The notes below the pieces were generated by a model. It made no database searches. It had not been told where the DNA came from and saw only the letters and a list, made by a program, of their open reading frames with translations. A program made the translations under genes and the position numbers. Below, piece by piece: positions 37,461 through 50,499 of a DNA stretch of 64,000 nt. How positions within the stretch are numbered: the stretch's first letter is position 1; each line of letters begins with the position of its first letter. This DNA is from Mansonella perstans. Lineage: Eukaryota; Nematoda; Chromadorea; Rhabditida; Onchocercidae. Location: assembly GCA_037074765.1 (NCBI GenBank), contig JBAMDO010000030.1, forward strand, positions 186,001 through 250,000. Direction: 5' to 3'.

Positions 37461-38964
37461 CATCAGTATGCTAAATTCCATCCTGATGAATACTTTTAGC
37501 AAAAAAGAGATGGAAATCCATATATGTTAGTTAATAGTGTTCTACACTTTCCCGCATATAAGATTCGTTGTAATGCAGAAGTAATTGCTTCCCAGTGCAT
37601 CATCAATTAGATTATATCATGTTGAAAGTTACTTGCAGAACGCAGTCGCGCACCCAAAAGATCTGGAAAAAAGCGATATATATATATATATATAAACAGT
37701 ATATCGACTCCAATTTTAGCCAAACTGGAAGCGACCAGTGTGTGTGTGTCAATAGGATTTCCAGGATAACTACTACAATGTCACGCACTCCCTATAATTT
37801 CAAAGTTGCTAGGATTAGGACATATAGCATGTTTCACAAATACTAAGATAGCCTTAACTTTATTACTGTACTCGAGATTGTTGCAGCCTTAACTTCATTA
37901 CTGCACTTGAGATTCGTTGTTTTTGTCAAATTGAAACCTTCATGCATAAAAGGTTCTAAATCGTTAATCTCACTTCAGACATTTCGATCTAATCTCTCCT
38001 AAATAACAAAAATTCTAGATCGGAAACCATTCCAATCTAATCTTAGCACTTGAAACCCAAACTTATTTAGCATATTGCTACTTTCCGGTAGTCAAATCAA
38101 CAAAAAACTTTTTCATCAGATAGTACATATATGAAATATACACGAAAAAATATACTAAATCGTATCGTAAACATGATCACGTTAATACGACTGGATGTTT
38201 AAATGTTCATTGCTAAGTCAATTTACAGGTAACATGACAGAAAACCCGTTTTTGACTATTAATAACGATGATGTTGACTGTAATGGAAAGGCAGCAATTA
38301 ATTTTCAAAATCCGCAAACAATTCAATTTTCATGATAATTTTCTTCGCTTTAAATTTCTTTAATTTTCAAAATCCGCAAATTTAATTCATTTTTGTGACA
38401 ATTTTCCGCCCTTTAAATTCAATAAAAAAATCTTTATCTTGAACAAAATACATTTCAGGTGTGATGTAAAAGATGTATTAATGAGATGAAAATAATAATA
38501 ATGATCATGATGCCGTGTTATGCACACTGATGATAGATGGGGCTAGGACTAGCAGAAGGAAACAAATCTACTAAGAAGAAATTTCCAATATTTCATTCTT
38601 CCAGTTAAAAAGAGAAATATTTCATAAACTGTGAAAAAAAATCACGGTTAATTGGAAAAGAAAATCAAAATATAATTAAGGAATGACTGCTTATCATTGC
38701 TTTGGAATTCGAATTCGCAAACAGACAGCTGAATAAATTAAAATGTTTGAATTGTTTTTTAGGATTTCAAAAAGATGCACGTGATTATACGAACTACAAG
38801 GGAAAGATTTTTAAATTCTGTATGCAGCAGTCAAGAAGTTAGCTTGCAGAACCTTATTTATTATTTGAGGTAATCTCGGGAAAAAGGAAAGAAGTTTAAG
38901 TAAGTTTGGGGGCTGAGAAAATAATAGGAAAGGAGGAAAGAGCAGAGAATATATTTCAAAGATG

Positions 38965-39114
38965 AATCTATTATTTAATTATAATGCAAATTCCAGAAAT
39001 AAAACACATTTTTTTTTAACTATTATGAATTTTTTCTTTTTCAAGTTTCAGATTCTTAATTTAGGGATACGAATTTAATCTTTCTGGAATTTGCATTGTA
39101 ATTGAATATAGATT
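38965..39114. repeat. Inverted repeat with about 35-base arms
   Basis: The left arm 38965-38999 contains ATGCAAATTCCAGAAA; the right arm 39081-39114 contains its complement TTTCTGGAATTTGCAT. Similarity extends outward to AATCTAT/ATAGATT. The loop of about 80 bases is T-rich. It may be a small non-autonomous element or a structured RNA. Confidence 0.75.
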
Positions 39115-39408
39115 TGCCAAGCAAAGGAGAAAGAAAACTACAGGAAAATGAGAAAAGACGAAAATTAAGCTTATATTCGATTGGAAAGAGATAAAACTGA
39201 AATATCTAATTGATAGAATGAGCACCAAATTTCTAAATTATTTATTATTAGCTCGAAAAAACTCCCTTTGGGAGTTAAATATACAAAATAAGAATAGTTT
39301 AGTTCAAAGAAAAAAAACTGCCAATTGTGTTTCAAAAATGTCGAAAGAATACTATAATATGGATAGCTGGCGCTTTTTCTGGCACCTTCTCCAGGTTCGT
39401 GTAATTAT

Positions 39409-42400
39409 CTATCCATTTCGGGCGAATCGAGATTTACCACGAGCCAGCTCTTCTTGAATGTCTTCCACGGTACGACCTTTCGTTTCCGGTACAAACATCC
39501 ACGTGAAAAACGCGAAAAATGCCAGGCAACCAGCAAAGATCAAGAAGGCATAATGACCTAGCACTTGCTGAAAATTTTCAAATCTAAGACTTACAAGCCT
39601 AGCACTTGCTGAAAATTCCCAAATCAATTTATGCAACCTCGCAAATGCAGTGGACACTACATATTAAAAACCATTATTCCTTCCAATGATATTGCATTTA
39701 TGTCTCAGTGCTCGTATTAACGTCACAGAAAAACATTTTTGAAAGTTGACAATAGAAAATTTTCGTCGAATTCCAAATTTCTTAAAGAGTTTTCAAAAAA
39801 TAAATAAAATTGTCCTTACGCTGAGATATTCGAATGATGTTCCGACCAGGAAATTTGCAGTCCAGTTAGTTGCTGCAGCGATCGAATTTGCAGCACCGCG
39901 TGCACCCGATGAAAAGAGTTCTGAGACAAAGAACCACGGAATGGAACCTGCAAAAAAAAATCATGAAGTATATTTGATTTTTTAATAAAAATAACTTATT
40001 AGCAAAGTAAACACTTATAATGATAGTTAATAAGGTAGCATATTTCGTATTTATAAGAAATCGGATAAGAAAAAAGAATAAATAAAAGACTTCCGACTAT
40101 TTTTACTTAAATAAATTAAATTTTTTGAATAATTTCTAGTTTAACAGCGGTTGAATTACTTAAGCAGTATTAGGGAAACTGAAAAAAATCTTACCTGGAC
40201 CAGTTGCAAAGAAAATCACAAAGAGAAAAACGAATAAGCAAGCAAGATAGGATGCCCATTTGCTGCTTGAATCCGCTGCCTGCAAAAATTATTTTGCCCA
40301 TTTTCAATTTTGCCAGAAGATATTTAAATTCAAGAATTTAAATGATGTTAAAATAATAATAATCTATTACACTTACATAAACTGACATAAAGATAACAAT
40401 AGCGATAGAAGCGAAAAACATTCCAATCAGTCCAATCAGAAGCAACATGACACGGCCACATTTCGGATGATCCACCTAAATTTGCCAAATATTCAGAAGC
40501 CCAGAATTTCCAGAAAAGTATACAACGAAAAATAAAACAAACAAGGAAAAAAATTCCATACAACTTTTCGTCTCTCCCATAGTACTACTGATAACAAGCA
40601 CGCTACATTTCAAGCTTATCGTCTTAATTTCATTTCATGTTAACTTTTAGGAACTTCCAATAGCTGATTCTTCTTTCACGTTCATAATTAGAAACTTCCA
40701 GTAGCTTTACTCTTCTAATGTACTCTACTTCTTATTTTAGAACAATGATTTAGAATTGGAATACTTTTCAAGAAATATTGAAAAGAAACTTGCCAGGTAT
40801 ACAGAGATTATAGTCATGAGGACATTGATTACACCCATCACCAGGGTAGCCACTGCTGCTTTCTCACCCAAGCCAGCATTTTCGAAAATCTGGGTGGAAA
40901 AAAACATGGCTGCATTGATACCAGAGAATTGCTGAGCTAACATCATACAAATTGCAATAATCATGGGCCAAAGTAGGCTACCGCGAAACAAATCGGTGAT
41001 TGCCATCTTGGGAACAGCGTTTATTTTGGCTTGTTCATCTTTCATCATATCAATTTCGGCTTTCACCTGGAAAATTCATTTCACTTCACAGTTTTCTATT
41101 TCTAATTTGTTTTATTGTATGCGTTAAAGTGCCAATGCCAAACTATCACAATATACTTTTTCGATAACAATTTTTTTTTTTTTAAATCTCGAGATAGTAT
41201 TCCATCAGCAAAAGAAACCTTTCTTAATCTCATTCATGAAAGAAAGAGAGAGAAAATATTACATTGTCCTTTCCTCGTAACTTTTTCAAAACTTCTTCAG
41301 CCTCCTCGGCACGATTCTTTACAATCAAACTATACTTGGGCGATTCTGGAATCATCGGCAGTGTAGCTATTTGGAAAAACACGGGTACCACTGTGAATCC
41401 TGCAACAACAATATTTTGGACTTTAGGAAGAACCAAAAAATTGAAAACCTAATTGATTGATGGACAATAACGGTTAATGATTTCTTACAACAACAGCACA
41501 GTGAACAAACATCAGATTTTACAAATCTTGAATCAAAACTTACCAAAAATCAGAGGCCATAATTTCTCCGATCCAAGAAACATAGATTGACCGATAATTT
41601 GCGAGAATAAAATACCGATGGTAACCAAAAGTTGCGCAACGCTACCCAGTGAACCACGTAAATTGACCGGTGATATCTCGGTAAGATACATCGGTACCAG
41701 ACCTGAGCTCAAACCTGAAATCAAAACGACACTGTTTTATAAATTGAAAGCCAAGTTTCGAATAAACGTATGGAGAAGTATATAACATGAAGTAGAGGTA
41801 ACATTTAGAATGTTTTGAAAAAACAGTTGAATAAAAATATTTGTCATTATATCAATATTTTCGAACATGATAGTGGTGGCAATCAAATTAATTGGCCGAC
41901 TTCTCCAACACTAATTCAGGAAATGAAGAGTTAAACATGCTGCGAATTATCAAAGACCTTACCAGAGTTAATACCAATCACAAAGCGACCAATGATAAGT
42001 AATGGATATACATTAACATAATAAGCCGATGTCATTAGTATGGCAGCCAAGACGGCCACAACATTATTAAGTGCCATAGCGCCTTTACGACCTAACAAAT
42101 CAGCCATTTTGCCAGATGCCAATCCGCCAATCATACCACCAACAGCAAATATACCAACTGCTATCGACCTAAAAGAGATTCTAACAATTAAAATACATCT
42201 AGCAAAATCTTTAAATATATAAGTATCTAACTTTTTTCGTTTTTGAAATCTGAAATTTTCTTCCAAATTACAAAGACCTTTGACAACAACCCACACGGTA
42301 CCACTATTTCACTGAGTTTAATACAGAAAATCTGAATTAATAGAAGAAATAATTCTTTGAAATAAGAGGAGAACATACCATGGGACTTTGCCAATTTCAT

Positions 42401-43170
42401 CCAATGTTAATGTTTCACCGAAAAGTTTCTGATGTGATTCGATCATCCATAATTTGATAATCTGAAATTTCGGACATTAATTCAAATTTAAAATAGTATG
42501 AAATAGAGCAGCAAACATAGAAGATGGAATCAAAATATTTGAAAAATACTATGCATACTTTTCCGGGAACATTAACACAACCGATATGATAACCGAATTG
42601 AAATGAACCACCAATTGCTGCCGATGCAACGGCCATCAGCAAAGTCGGTGTCCATCCACCCTGAAATTTTTAATTGAAGATTGAAATTCAGTCATAACCA
42701 ATTCTGAATTTAATTACATTTTATTTAATTTGATTACATACTGTGTAATTTTCTTGACTCTTACATAAAACGAGGATTGATTGTTCCAAATTATAACGTT
42801 ATTCTGTACCATGAATTTCATTTTTTTTAATATCCAAAAATTATTTCTTCGAAGGGAGCGAAAAAAAAACTCGAAACAAAAGTGAAAGTTTCATTTTAGA
42901 GAATTAAATTATAAAACAGTTTAATAAAATTTAACACCGAACACTTCTATATTCAAAGGTTTATATAAGCAATAAAAAAAAGATATGAGTAATTAAAGCA
43001 ACTTCATAATAAACTTTAATGTTCCCATTAGTACTGAATAAGAATAGAAAAGAAATGAATAAGTGTCGACACGAATTTAAATTGAAGTAATTTGGAGTCG
43101 AGAAAAACTTAAGGATAGTCGAGAACAACACAGTACGTACTTCACCTGTTCGTTGACCTTTTTCCGGCAT
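39409..43170 (-). CDS. fgt-1: GLUT-family facilitative sugar transporter
   Basis: A 12-helix major facilitator moving hexoses across the plasma membrane. Eleven exons from the right: 43141-43170, 42559-42660, 42379-42461, 41963-42168, 41544-41714, 41263-41399, 40794-41066, 40377-40475, 40195-40279, 39820-39947 and 39409-39567. Phases close to 490 residues. Family motifs: SFQFGYHIG in helix 1, GKMADLLGRKG after helix 2, GLSSGLVPMYLTEISP, PESPKYSL, QQFSGINAA in helix 7, IPWFFVSELF in helix 10 and VPETKGRT near the end. QLS before QQ.SGINA in GLUT1 is MLA here, so sugar preference cannot be read off. Intron 7 starts GCAAGT rather than GTAAGT. The first exon is only 10 codons; a second possible first exon lies at 50081-50203. 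The name fgt-1 follows the main nematode glucose transporter and is an inferred orthology. Confidence 0.95.
39557..39626 (-). repeat. Duplicated splice acceptor of the last transporter exon
   Basis: The block CCTAGCACTTGCTGAAAATT occurs at 39557-39576 and again at 39598-39617. On the minus strand it is AATTTTCAG plus the first coding bases CAAGTGCTAGG. Use of the upstream copy would read QVLGL and stop. Confidence 0.85.
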
Positions 43171-44439
43171 CTTCTCTTTTCAGTGATTCCCAATTTGAAA
43201 GTGGTTTGTCAAAAAATACAATTACTTTTGTACACAGCAAGATGATCTGATCTCGTCTGTTGCGATCTGATTTGATGCCAAATGCAAAAAAAAAGTTATC
43301 AGCCAGAGAATTACTGCTCAGATACAGAAAGTTTGAATTGAACTGAACTAGATTCTCTTGTTTTTGCCTTCAGCTCACAGAATGCAGTTCAAAAATAGTT
43401 GATGAACTATATTATAGTCGGGAAATTCGATTGAAATCTTTTACTGTAAGTGATGCTTTCAGAGTGAAAAAATAATTAGATCACGCAAGGCTTCACATAG
43501 TTTTTTCCGTTTCTCTATCAATAATTTAAAAACAAAAAAAAAGAAGACGAATAGGCAGATTCATCAGAAAAGAAATATATGCTTGACTGAATTTTGCCTG
43601 GGCATCATCGCTTTTCTTGCATATTTCATAAATTTTAAAACTTTACTTGGAAAATTTTTTGTTCTATTTGACCTACACTAAACCCTACTACTTTTCATTT
43701 ATATTCAATTTTTAATTAGGAAAATTGTGTGACTAGTGGAATAGTCGTACGCATATTTCTATTTAACGTTGCACCACTCTAGATCGTTATGCATTTTACG
43801 CAAGGGAAAGAAATGATGATAATGGTCAAACAGTGATGATGATGAGTCTGTTCAGTTGAAGAAAATTAAAAAATTCTAAAAATACATCTGTGAAGTGTCA
43901 ATGCAGAGAGAACATTACCAATCATTGAGAAGTTCGAAATTCGATTTGCCCAGGACTTCCCCAGAAATAAGCTTCCTCTATATTTAAGTTAATAATCCAG
44001 CAGTAGATGATAATTTGATGCAGAAAGCAAATGAACTCCGCATAAAGTATGAAGCTAAATCTTTGAAACATTGACTCCCACTTGATCCCAAAAGGAAAAA
44101 AGATGAAAGTGCTGTTGAACATATGAGGAAATAAGGTAAAAGCAACAAAAATGCTATGATTTGATTACCACTAAATCACAAAAAGCTACTCCTGGCAATT
44201 TCTGAAAACATAAGCAGAAATGATGATCAACTGCTGCTGTAAAGTTATTTTAATGAATATTCATGAATAAAAGACGATTAATTGCAGTCATTAGCAATCA
44301 CTTCTAACAATGTTGCGGCAATAGTGATCAACGATTATTGGAAAATCAACAATCAGAAAGATTCAGTTTTGAATTTTACCACCCTTCCGAAATACATCTA
44401 TCAAGCATCGCAACTGTTTCATAAAGTCAATAGTGTATG

Positions 44440-44850
44440 CGAAATCTACCCCATTAAAAAAGCTTAGCAACAAAAACTTTTAAAATTCCAGTTAAATTAA
44501 AATCCTAGTTTATGCCAAGTCAAATCCCTATATTCAGGTAGATTCACAGATAGGAACATGCTGTTACTGCTCATCAAAAAAAAGACTTAGCAACACGAAC
44601 TTTAAAATATTAGTTAAATTAAAATTCTAGTTCATGTATGCGAAATCTACCTCACTAAAACAATTTAACAACACGAACTTTAAAATATTAGTTAAGTTAA
44701 AATTCAGGTTCATGCCAAGTCAACCCCTTTATTCCAGGTAGATTCACAGTAGGAACATGCTGTTATTGCTTATCGAAAAAAACTTAGCAACATAGTATTC
44801 GTGCCAAGAGTCAATCCCTATATTCCAGGTAGATCCAGTAAGAACATTTA
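44440..44850. repeat. Imperfect tandem repeat of roughly 120-180 bases
   Basis: Blocks with TTAGCAACACGAACTTTAAA, TTAAATTAAAATTC and AGGTAGATTCACAG recur three to four times with deletions. Confidence 0.7.
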
Positions 44851-47480
44851 AGTGTTATTTTTATCAGTGTGTCATCATCTCAAAGATAAAAATAATTGTT
44901 GTACCAATAAGCACCGCAATCAAAAAGATAATTTTGTGATAAAGAACAGCTATGTGAAAAGACGAAGATGTACAGTTTTATAGCATTCAGGAATGACTCT
45001 TTACAGTATTCCTATTCCACAACCAAATGACAGTCTTTGTTCCTTCTTTTTATCAATTTTGGAATGTCATCCATCGAGCAAAAAAAATTTATGAAAGTAT
45101 ATGTGAAAGGTTGCAAATCATAAAAAATTTTTGGAAACCAAACAATTCAGTTAAAAATTTATTTTCGATAAATAAATCAATTATATAATGTTAGATGTTA
45201 GATGAAGAAAATCGACTTTGATTTTCAGTAAATTAAATTAATTACAGTCACAGGAAGCAGTTTAGGGAAAGCAACGGAAAACAAAGAGAACATTACTGAT
45301 AGTTATTTTTTAAATTTCTTTTAATGTTGTAATTAAGAACCTATCAGAAAATATGAAGTTGCTTAGAAAGATACTAATGGTGATCATCAGCATCAGCTGG
45401 TGAAAGGTCACGATTTGTAAGTAAGAACGGCCGATCACTATTTACTATGAGAGACGCTATTATTATGGAAAATATTTGATTATTGAAACAATAAGACAGA
45501 TGGAAACATTAGAGAATATTTGCTATTATTAAGATTTTTACCATTATTATTACTATACGATTATTACGATACTGTTATGACGAATGCGAAAATACTGATA
45601 GTTATTAGTTATTATTACGAAAATATTTGATTATTGAAACAATAAGAGACAGATGGAAACATTAGAGAATAAGAAAATGATTTCTATCAGATATGAATTT
45701 CGAAAACTTGATTTAAAGGTAAAAAATTCTCTCTCCTACAGCATAAAATAGAAGGAGTAATGTGATGATGATCCGCACACGATAATTCTCGATAACGATA
45801 ATATAAATGAAGAGAGAGAGATATTACGATGAAGTGCAAGATAATGTATCACAACTACTGAACGAACATCATCACCAACTACTACAACTACTAACATCTG
45901 AAATATCACTAAGGTCACTCTACTTTCATGGGTTTCTTCTCTTGAGTCATTTGTCGTCGCTGATGTGACAATGATGCGACAATTGCATCTCACACTGCAC
46001 TTATCATTGCTACTTGCTCATTTCCCTTACCTAACTAATTGATAAATCGTATGGTTGTTGAGAGAAATATCTGGAAGACACACCAATGCATGTGTAATAC
46101 AATATATGATCGTCGTTTTGGTTAAAATACCGAATACAACAAATGATTTATTATTTAGTCGGTAATTTAGATTAATTACCCTTTTAATGAATTTTGTTTT
46201 GAAATGCTCGCGAAATAAAATGCACTTTAGACAAAATTTTCATGAAACTATGATGTGATTGGTGGTAAAAAGGAAAAGTTCGACACACACTGATGCCAGC
46301 ACTGATGAATTTTAAGAATCGCTGCAATCTCTTTTCCTGAGAACTCATTTGTTTCTTTTTGAAGGCAACAAACTTTTCTAAAATGCTTCGTTTCCTCCTC
46401 TTCTTTCCCCATTCTCGAACTACTCTCGAACAAAAGGCTAGAGTGTGTTATGGGACTGGAAGTTGAAAACAGAACGGCAACAGGCAACTCGATGCTCGAT
46501 CGCAACTGTTTTGTTGTTACATCAGTTTCTCAGTTTTTGTCGATGTTTGAAATTTTGAAATTTTATGGAATTGAAATGAAATAGAGGAATGCATAAGACT
46601 GACTGTTGAAAAGCTAACGAATTAATTAAATGCTACAAAAATGACTGACATCTACAGGTTACAGCAAATGGATGATTCATGTTAAATAGTAAAGATTTTT
46701 GAATCTTATCGAAATTTCGAAAGTTAAAAGTTTTGAATGAAAAGAAAAGAAAAAGAGCAGCACTCGCAGTAATTTTGATGATTAAATTATTGAAGAAATC
46801 AATTATCCATCAAGAAAATAATACACGTGATGTGGTAACATAAAAAGATAACTGCAGTAATGTATTGAATTTAAAATTTAAATTTAAAACTGAAGGTATT
46901 GGTCATTTAAAACAAACTATAGGTATTCATCTCTAGAACTAACTCTCTCTATTAGTGTTAGTTACTTTTCCATCTTTCTTATCAAATCACATTACATTAC
47001 ATGAAGGAAAAGAATGCCACTTAACCCCGTTATGTTTCTAAAAAATTATGACTTTTATGCTAATGCTGATATAGAATAATGATATCTGCGATAATAGTGA
47101 TATCTTTTTATGGTAGAATAATAATGATAATAATGATATCTTTCCACTGCTTTTTTCCAATGATAACTTTGTAAATATGGAAAAAATCTTAACAGAGCGT
47201 TTTTTTTTTTTTTTTTTTTTTTTGAGAACGAAAGGAGAATGATGGAGGGTAAAGTTGCAAAATTATCGTCATCTTCCTTTTAAAAATCATTTTTAAAGGA
47301 CAAAAGGTGGCATAAATGATAACCTTTATGGGAGAACCATGAAAAAATGTGCTAAACAAAAATGCCTCATTTTTCTTCTTTCCGCATGAAATGAACGGTC
47401 AAAGAAAAATTTGCAACACTTCAAAAATATGTTTTGCAACAAAAAAGTTTTTCACTCATTCCAAAAACTATTTTGGCAAC

Positions 47481-47705
47481 ATGGAAGCACCACGGACTCC
47501 CTTATTCACAAAAACAATCCCTCAAGTTTCACCTTTGGTTTTCATTCATCCAGATGAAGAACAACAGAGAAGAAATAAGACATTCTCAGTCTTAGGCAGT
47601 TCTAACAATCTTCTAAGAAAAAGTCTAGGCAATCCTCTAGGCAATCCAGAAATTGTAGGTAACAATCCTCTAACACAAATACTTTGCTTCAATGATAATC
47701 AATAA
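47481..47705 (+). CDS. Possible small nested gene with a destruction-box-like motif
   Basis: An ATG-started frame of 74 residues lies antisense within the transporter's possible long intron. It is polar and proline-rich (MEAPRTPLFTKTIPQVSPL) with RKSLGNPLGN near the C terminus. R..L.N resembles the degradation box of mitotic regulators such as cyclin B and securin, but the spacing to the last asparagine is one residue long. The composition is unlike the hydrophobic frames common in this AT-rich DNA. No intron or homologue is recognised; it may be chance. Confidence 0.3.
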   Translation: MEAPRTPLFTKTIPQVSPLVFIHPDEEQQRRNKTFSVLGSSNNLLRKSLGNPLGNPEIVGNNPLTQILCFNDNQ

Positions 47706-47837
47706 ACTAATCATATGGGAAGAATGCCGGATGCCATGGTAAACACAATGTTATAAACAGATTTTAGGAGTGTTATTTGGATGAAATGAAAAAATAAACC
47801 TCTAAAACTTCATTACTATCCATTTAGTTCTTCTGTT

Positions 47838-48065
47838 ATCAATACTCGAAATAATCGTTCCCAAGTGGTTCCGAAATTAAATCTCTGATATTAATTCTAG
47901 TCGGTATTCGTTCCCAAGCGGTTCCCGAAATTAAATCTCTGATATCAATTCCAATCTGGTACTCGTCCCCAAGTGGTTTCCGAAATTAAATCTCTGATAT
48001 CAATTCCACTCCGGTATTCGTTTCCAAGTGGTTTCCGAATTTAAATCTCTGATTTCAACTCCAGT
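47838..48065. repeat. Tandem repeat of about 58 bases, four copies
   Basis: Units share GTTCCCAAGTGGTTCCGAAA, TTAAATCTCTGATAT and CAATTCCA with moderate divergence. Confidence 0.85.
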
Positions 48066-48734
48066 CCGGAAATAATTTACAACAACAGATCGATCCACAA
48101 CAAAACTCCAATAACCGCTTCTCATAAATGATCATTCATCCATACGGATTTTGAACCGTATACAAATATTAAATATGATTGTCAACTTTTATTCATTTTT
48201 TAGGAAATATGTAAATTTGGTATCATTCTTTTGATATAAATAAAACTATCACTGCAGAAGTACAGAATGCTATTTGAAAGTTATCTTGTATAGAAAAGTT
48301 TGCAATTGAGAAAAATTCCTGGTTGAAAATAGCACAGAAAAATGAGACCTCTACGAAAATCATTGGGTTAAAAACTCGGCGTATAGGCCTTAGGCCTATA
48401 GAAACCTGAAACCTGTTTCATTCTTTAGCATTCTGGATAGAATCAAAAAAAAAATTCCGTTGAGAAATGTTCGTTCATAATTTAAGAAAGCAGCAGCAAA
48501 ACAAATGTTTGGTTATTTAAACCATTTTTCAGTGACTCACTCAGTTGTCAATATTCTCAGAAAATTGAAGATGAAAATATTGCCCGAGGAGAATAATGCT
48601 GAGAACTTGTCAAGATTTGCCAATGAATAGCAACTGGTCAAAAAATAAAAAAACATGTACTATCATCCCTCAAGGATAAAATTGGAGCCATTTTTATCAC
48701 AACTAAATTATCACTATATCATTACTTTATTCCA

Positions 48735-49180
48735 GGAAAGATCGCAAGCGTACGTGAAGGAGACACTTAACCCTATGTTATCATCCATGATAGGAGAGAG
48801 AAATATATTATTGGAAGTTCCGTTTCATCGCAAGTGTGCGTGAAGGAGACTTAACCTCATGTTATCTATGATAAGAGCACCGCGTAAAGTCTAAATAAGC
48901 GTAATGAAACATGACACGTTGTGATCAGCGAGGAAAATTTTGAATAGCACTGTTCGAAAAATAAATTATTTAAATTATGGAATGGTATGAGAGTAGTATG
49001 ATTAAAAGAAAAGAAAACTTCTTCGAAGCGCTATCCTATCCTTGTTTACAGTAAGAAGAATGGAGAAGGAAGAAAATCCGGATAATGTGTCACGAGGAAA
49101 CAATCCGGAAACATTGAAATACAATCCTTGTTTACAGTAAAAAGAATGGAAAAGGAAGAAAATCCGGATAATGCGTCAAG
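48735..49180. repeat. Two local duplications
   Basis: The block with CGTGAAGGAGAC and TTAACC occurs near 48750 and 48838. The block ATCCTTGTTTACAGTAAGAA with GAAAATCCGGATAATG occurs near 49040 and 49123. Confidence 0.8.
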
Positions 49181-50080
49181 AGAAAATAATCACACGGGAA
49201 ACGTCATTTCCCTTGTGTTTTTCTCGATCCTACTACATAAAAATATCTGGAAGAAACAGTGAATGCTGCTGATACTACAGTAGTCTCTGTTTATAACTTT
49301 TTGCCCTTTCATTCCATTATTTCCGGTTTTATATTTGATAGTTTCTGTCATTTTAGATGATTTTACTGAAACGCTCCTCCTTCTCAATTCCATACTACAT
49401 TTTCAAAAACAGTATCAAAGATCATCTTTTAATTCATTCATGGTAAACATATGATCAATGCAGAGAAATAACGGATGACGCCTTTAAATACATTTAAAAT
49501 GCGTTTAAATTTAAACAGTCCAACATTTTGTTTAATGCTAGTGTTTAAATGCAACAGTTATTTGGCATTTTGTTTATCCTACTATTCTCTTCTGTGATAA
49601 GCAGCACATGCATAATTCTACTTATATCCATGACAAATAATATTTCAATGTTTGTAAATGCTGCTGCTGTAAACTTGTTTGCTAAGAGAGAAAAGCAAGA
49701 GGGGATGACAGATGACAGATGACAGATGACAGATGACAGTCTCATCGTCGCTTCTTCTTCCACAAAGCATTCATTCATTCATTGTTGCTAATTTTGTCGT
49801 ATATCGAAGAAATCTAATAAAGCAAACAAAAATGGCAGACAGATGAATGAGCAGGAAGGAAACAGAAACAGAAACAGAAGAGAAAGAGAAAGAGAACAGA
49901 AGATTCTTTAAGAAAAACAAAACTTATTGAGTTCAATTTGAGATTTTTGATCAGTGAACATCGATAGATCAAATCAATCGATATGTGTTTATTCATTCAT
50001 TCATTCACTGCTCCTGATACATCATGACAAGGGAGAAAGTATGAATGACATCTTTGAGCAAATATTATTATTTCACTGAC

Positions 50081-50203
50081 CTTCATATCATCGTAGATCG
50101 GTTTACCGAGTGCTTTTGCCGCTTCTTCATGTTTCAGTAATCGTTCCTTTTCCGCAACATCTGATGATGGTATTCTTCCCTTCTGCTGCTCGTTATTTGC
50201 CAT
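50081..50203 (-). CDS. Possible alternative first exon of the sugar transporter
   Basis: ATG at 50203 opens 41 codons (MANNEQQKGR, then KERLLKHEEAAKALGKP) ending ATG AAG before GTCAGTG, in phase 0. Exon 2 of the transporter (42660) also begins in phase 0, so the two would join cleanly in place of the 10-codon exon at 43141-43170 and give a longer cytosolic N terminus (521 residues in total). The codons look protein-coding and hydrophilic, unlike the surroundings. It could instead start a different gene whose other exons I did not find. Confidence 0.55.
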
Positions 50204-50457
50204 TTTTTGTTGGCAGCACGAAACTTACTTAGTAAGATGATGATGATCTATAATGATTTACAATTTAATTCACAAATAGATCGATCAATCAATATAGAAT
50301 GACAGTAACAAATTTCAAAATGAATCAACCCAAATGGATCAATTTTTAAGCGATTGATATTAGCACACTTCTAATAACATTATTCTTTGAAGTTTTCCCA
50401 CTTAAGCATTTTCATTTTCTTCCTTTGAGAAGTATTTCTGTAAGAAGAAAACAACTG

Positions 50458-50499
<42 letters not shown>

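Larger units (their letters stand above)
35701..39408. other. Intergenic region with three minisatellites and an inverted repeat
   Basis: Lies between ECH1 and the end of the sugar transporter, both minus strand. It contains tandem repeats at 36094-36312, 36454-36605 and 37142-37460 and a hairpin-forming repeat at 38965-39114. Short open frames overlap the repeats and look incidental. Confidence 0.6.
43171..50080 (-). other. Region between two possible first exons of the transporter
   Basis: If the exon at 50081-50203 joins the transporter this is an intron of about 7.4 kb. It holds several imperfect tandem repeats (44440-44850, 45455-45675, 47838-48065, 48735-48875, 49035-49180), a short poly-T, and a possible small plus-strand gene at 47481-47705. 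A further phase-0 first-exon candidate is 46374-46412 (MGKEEEETKHFRK, donor GTTTGT). Confidence 0.5.
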
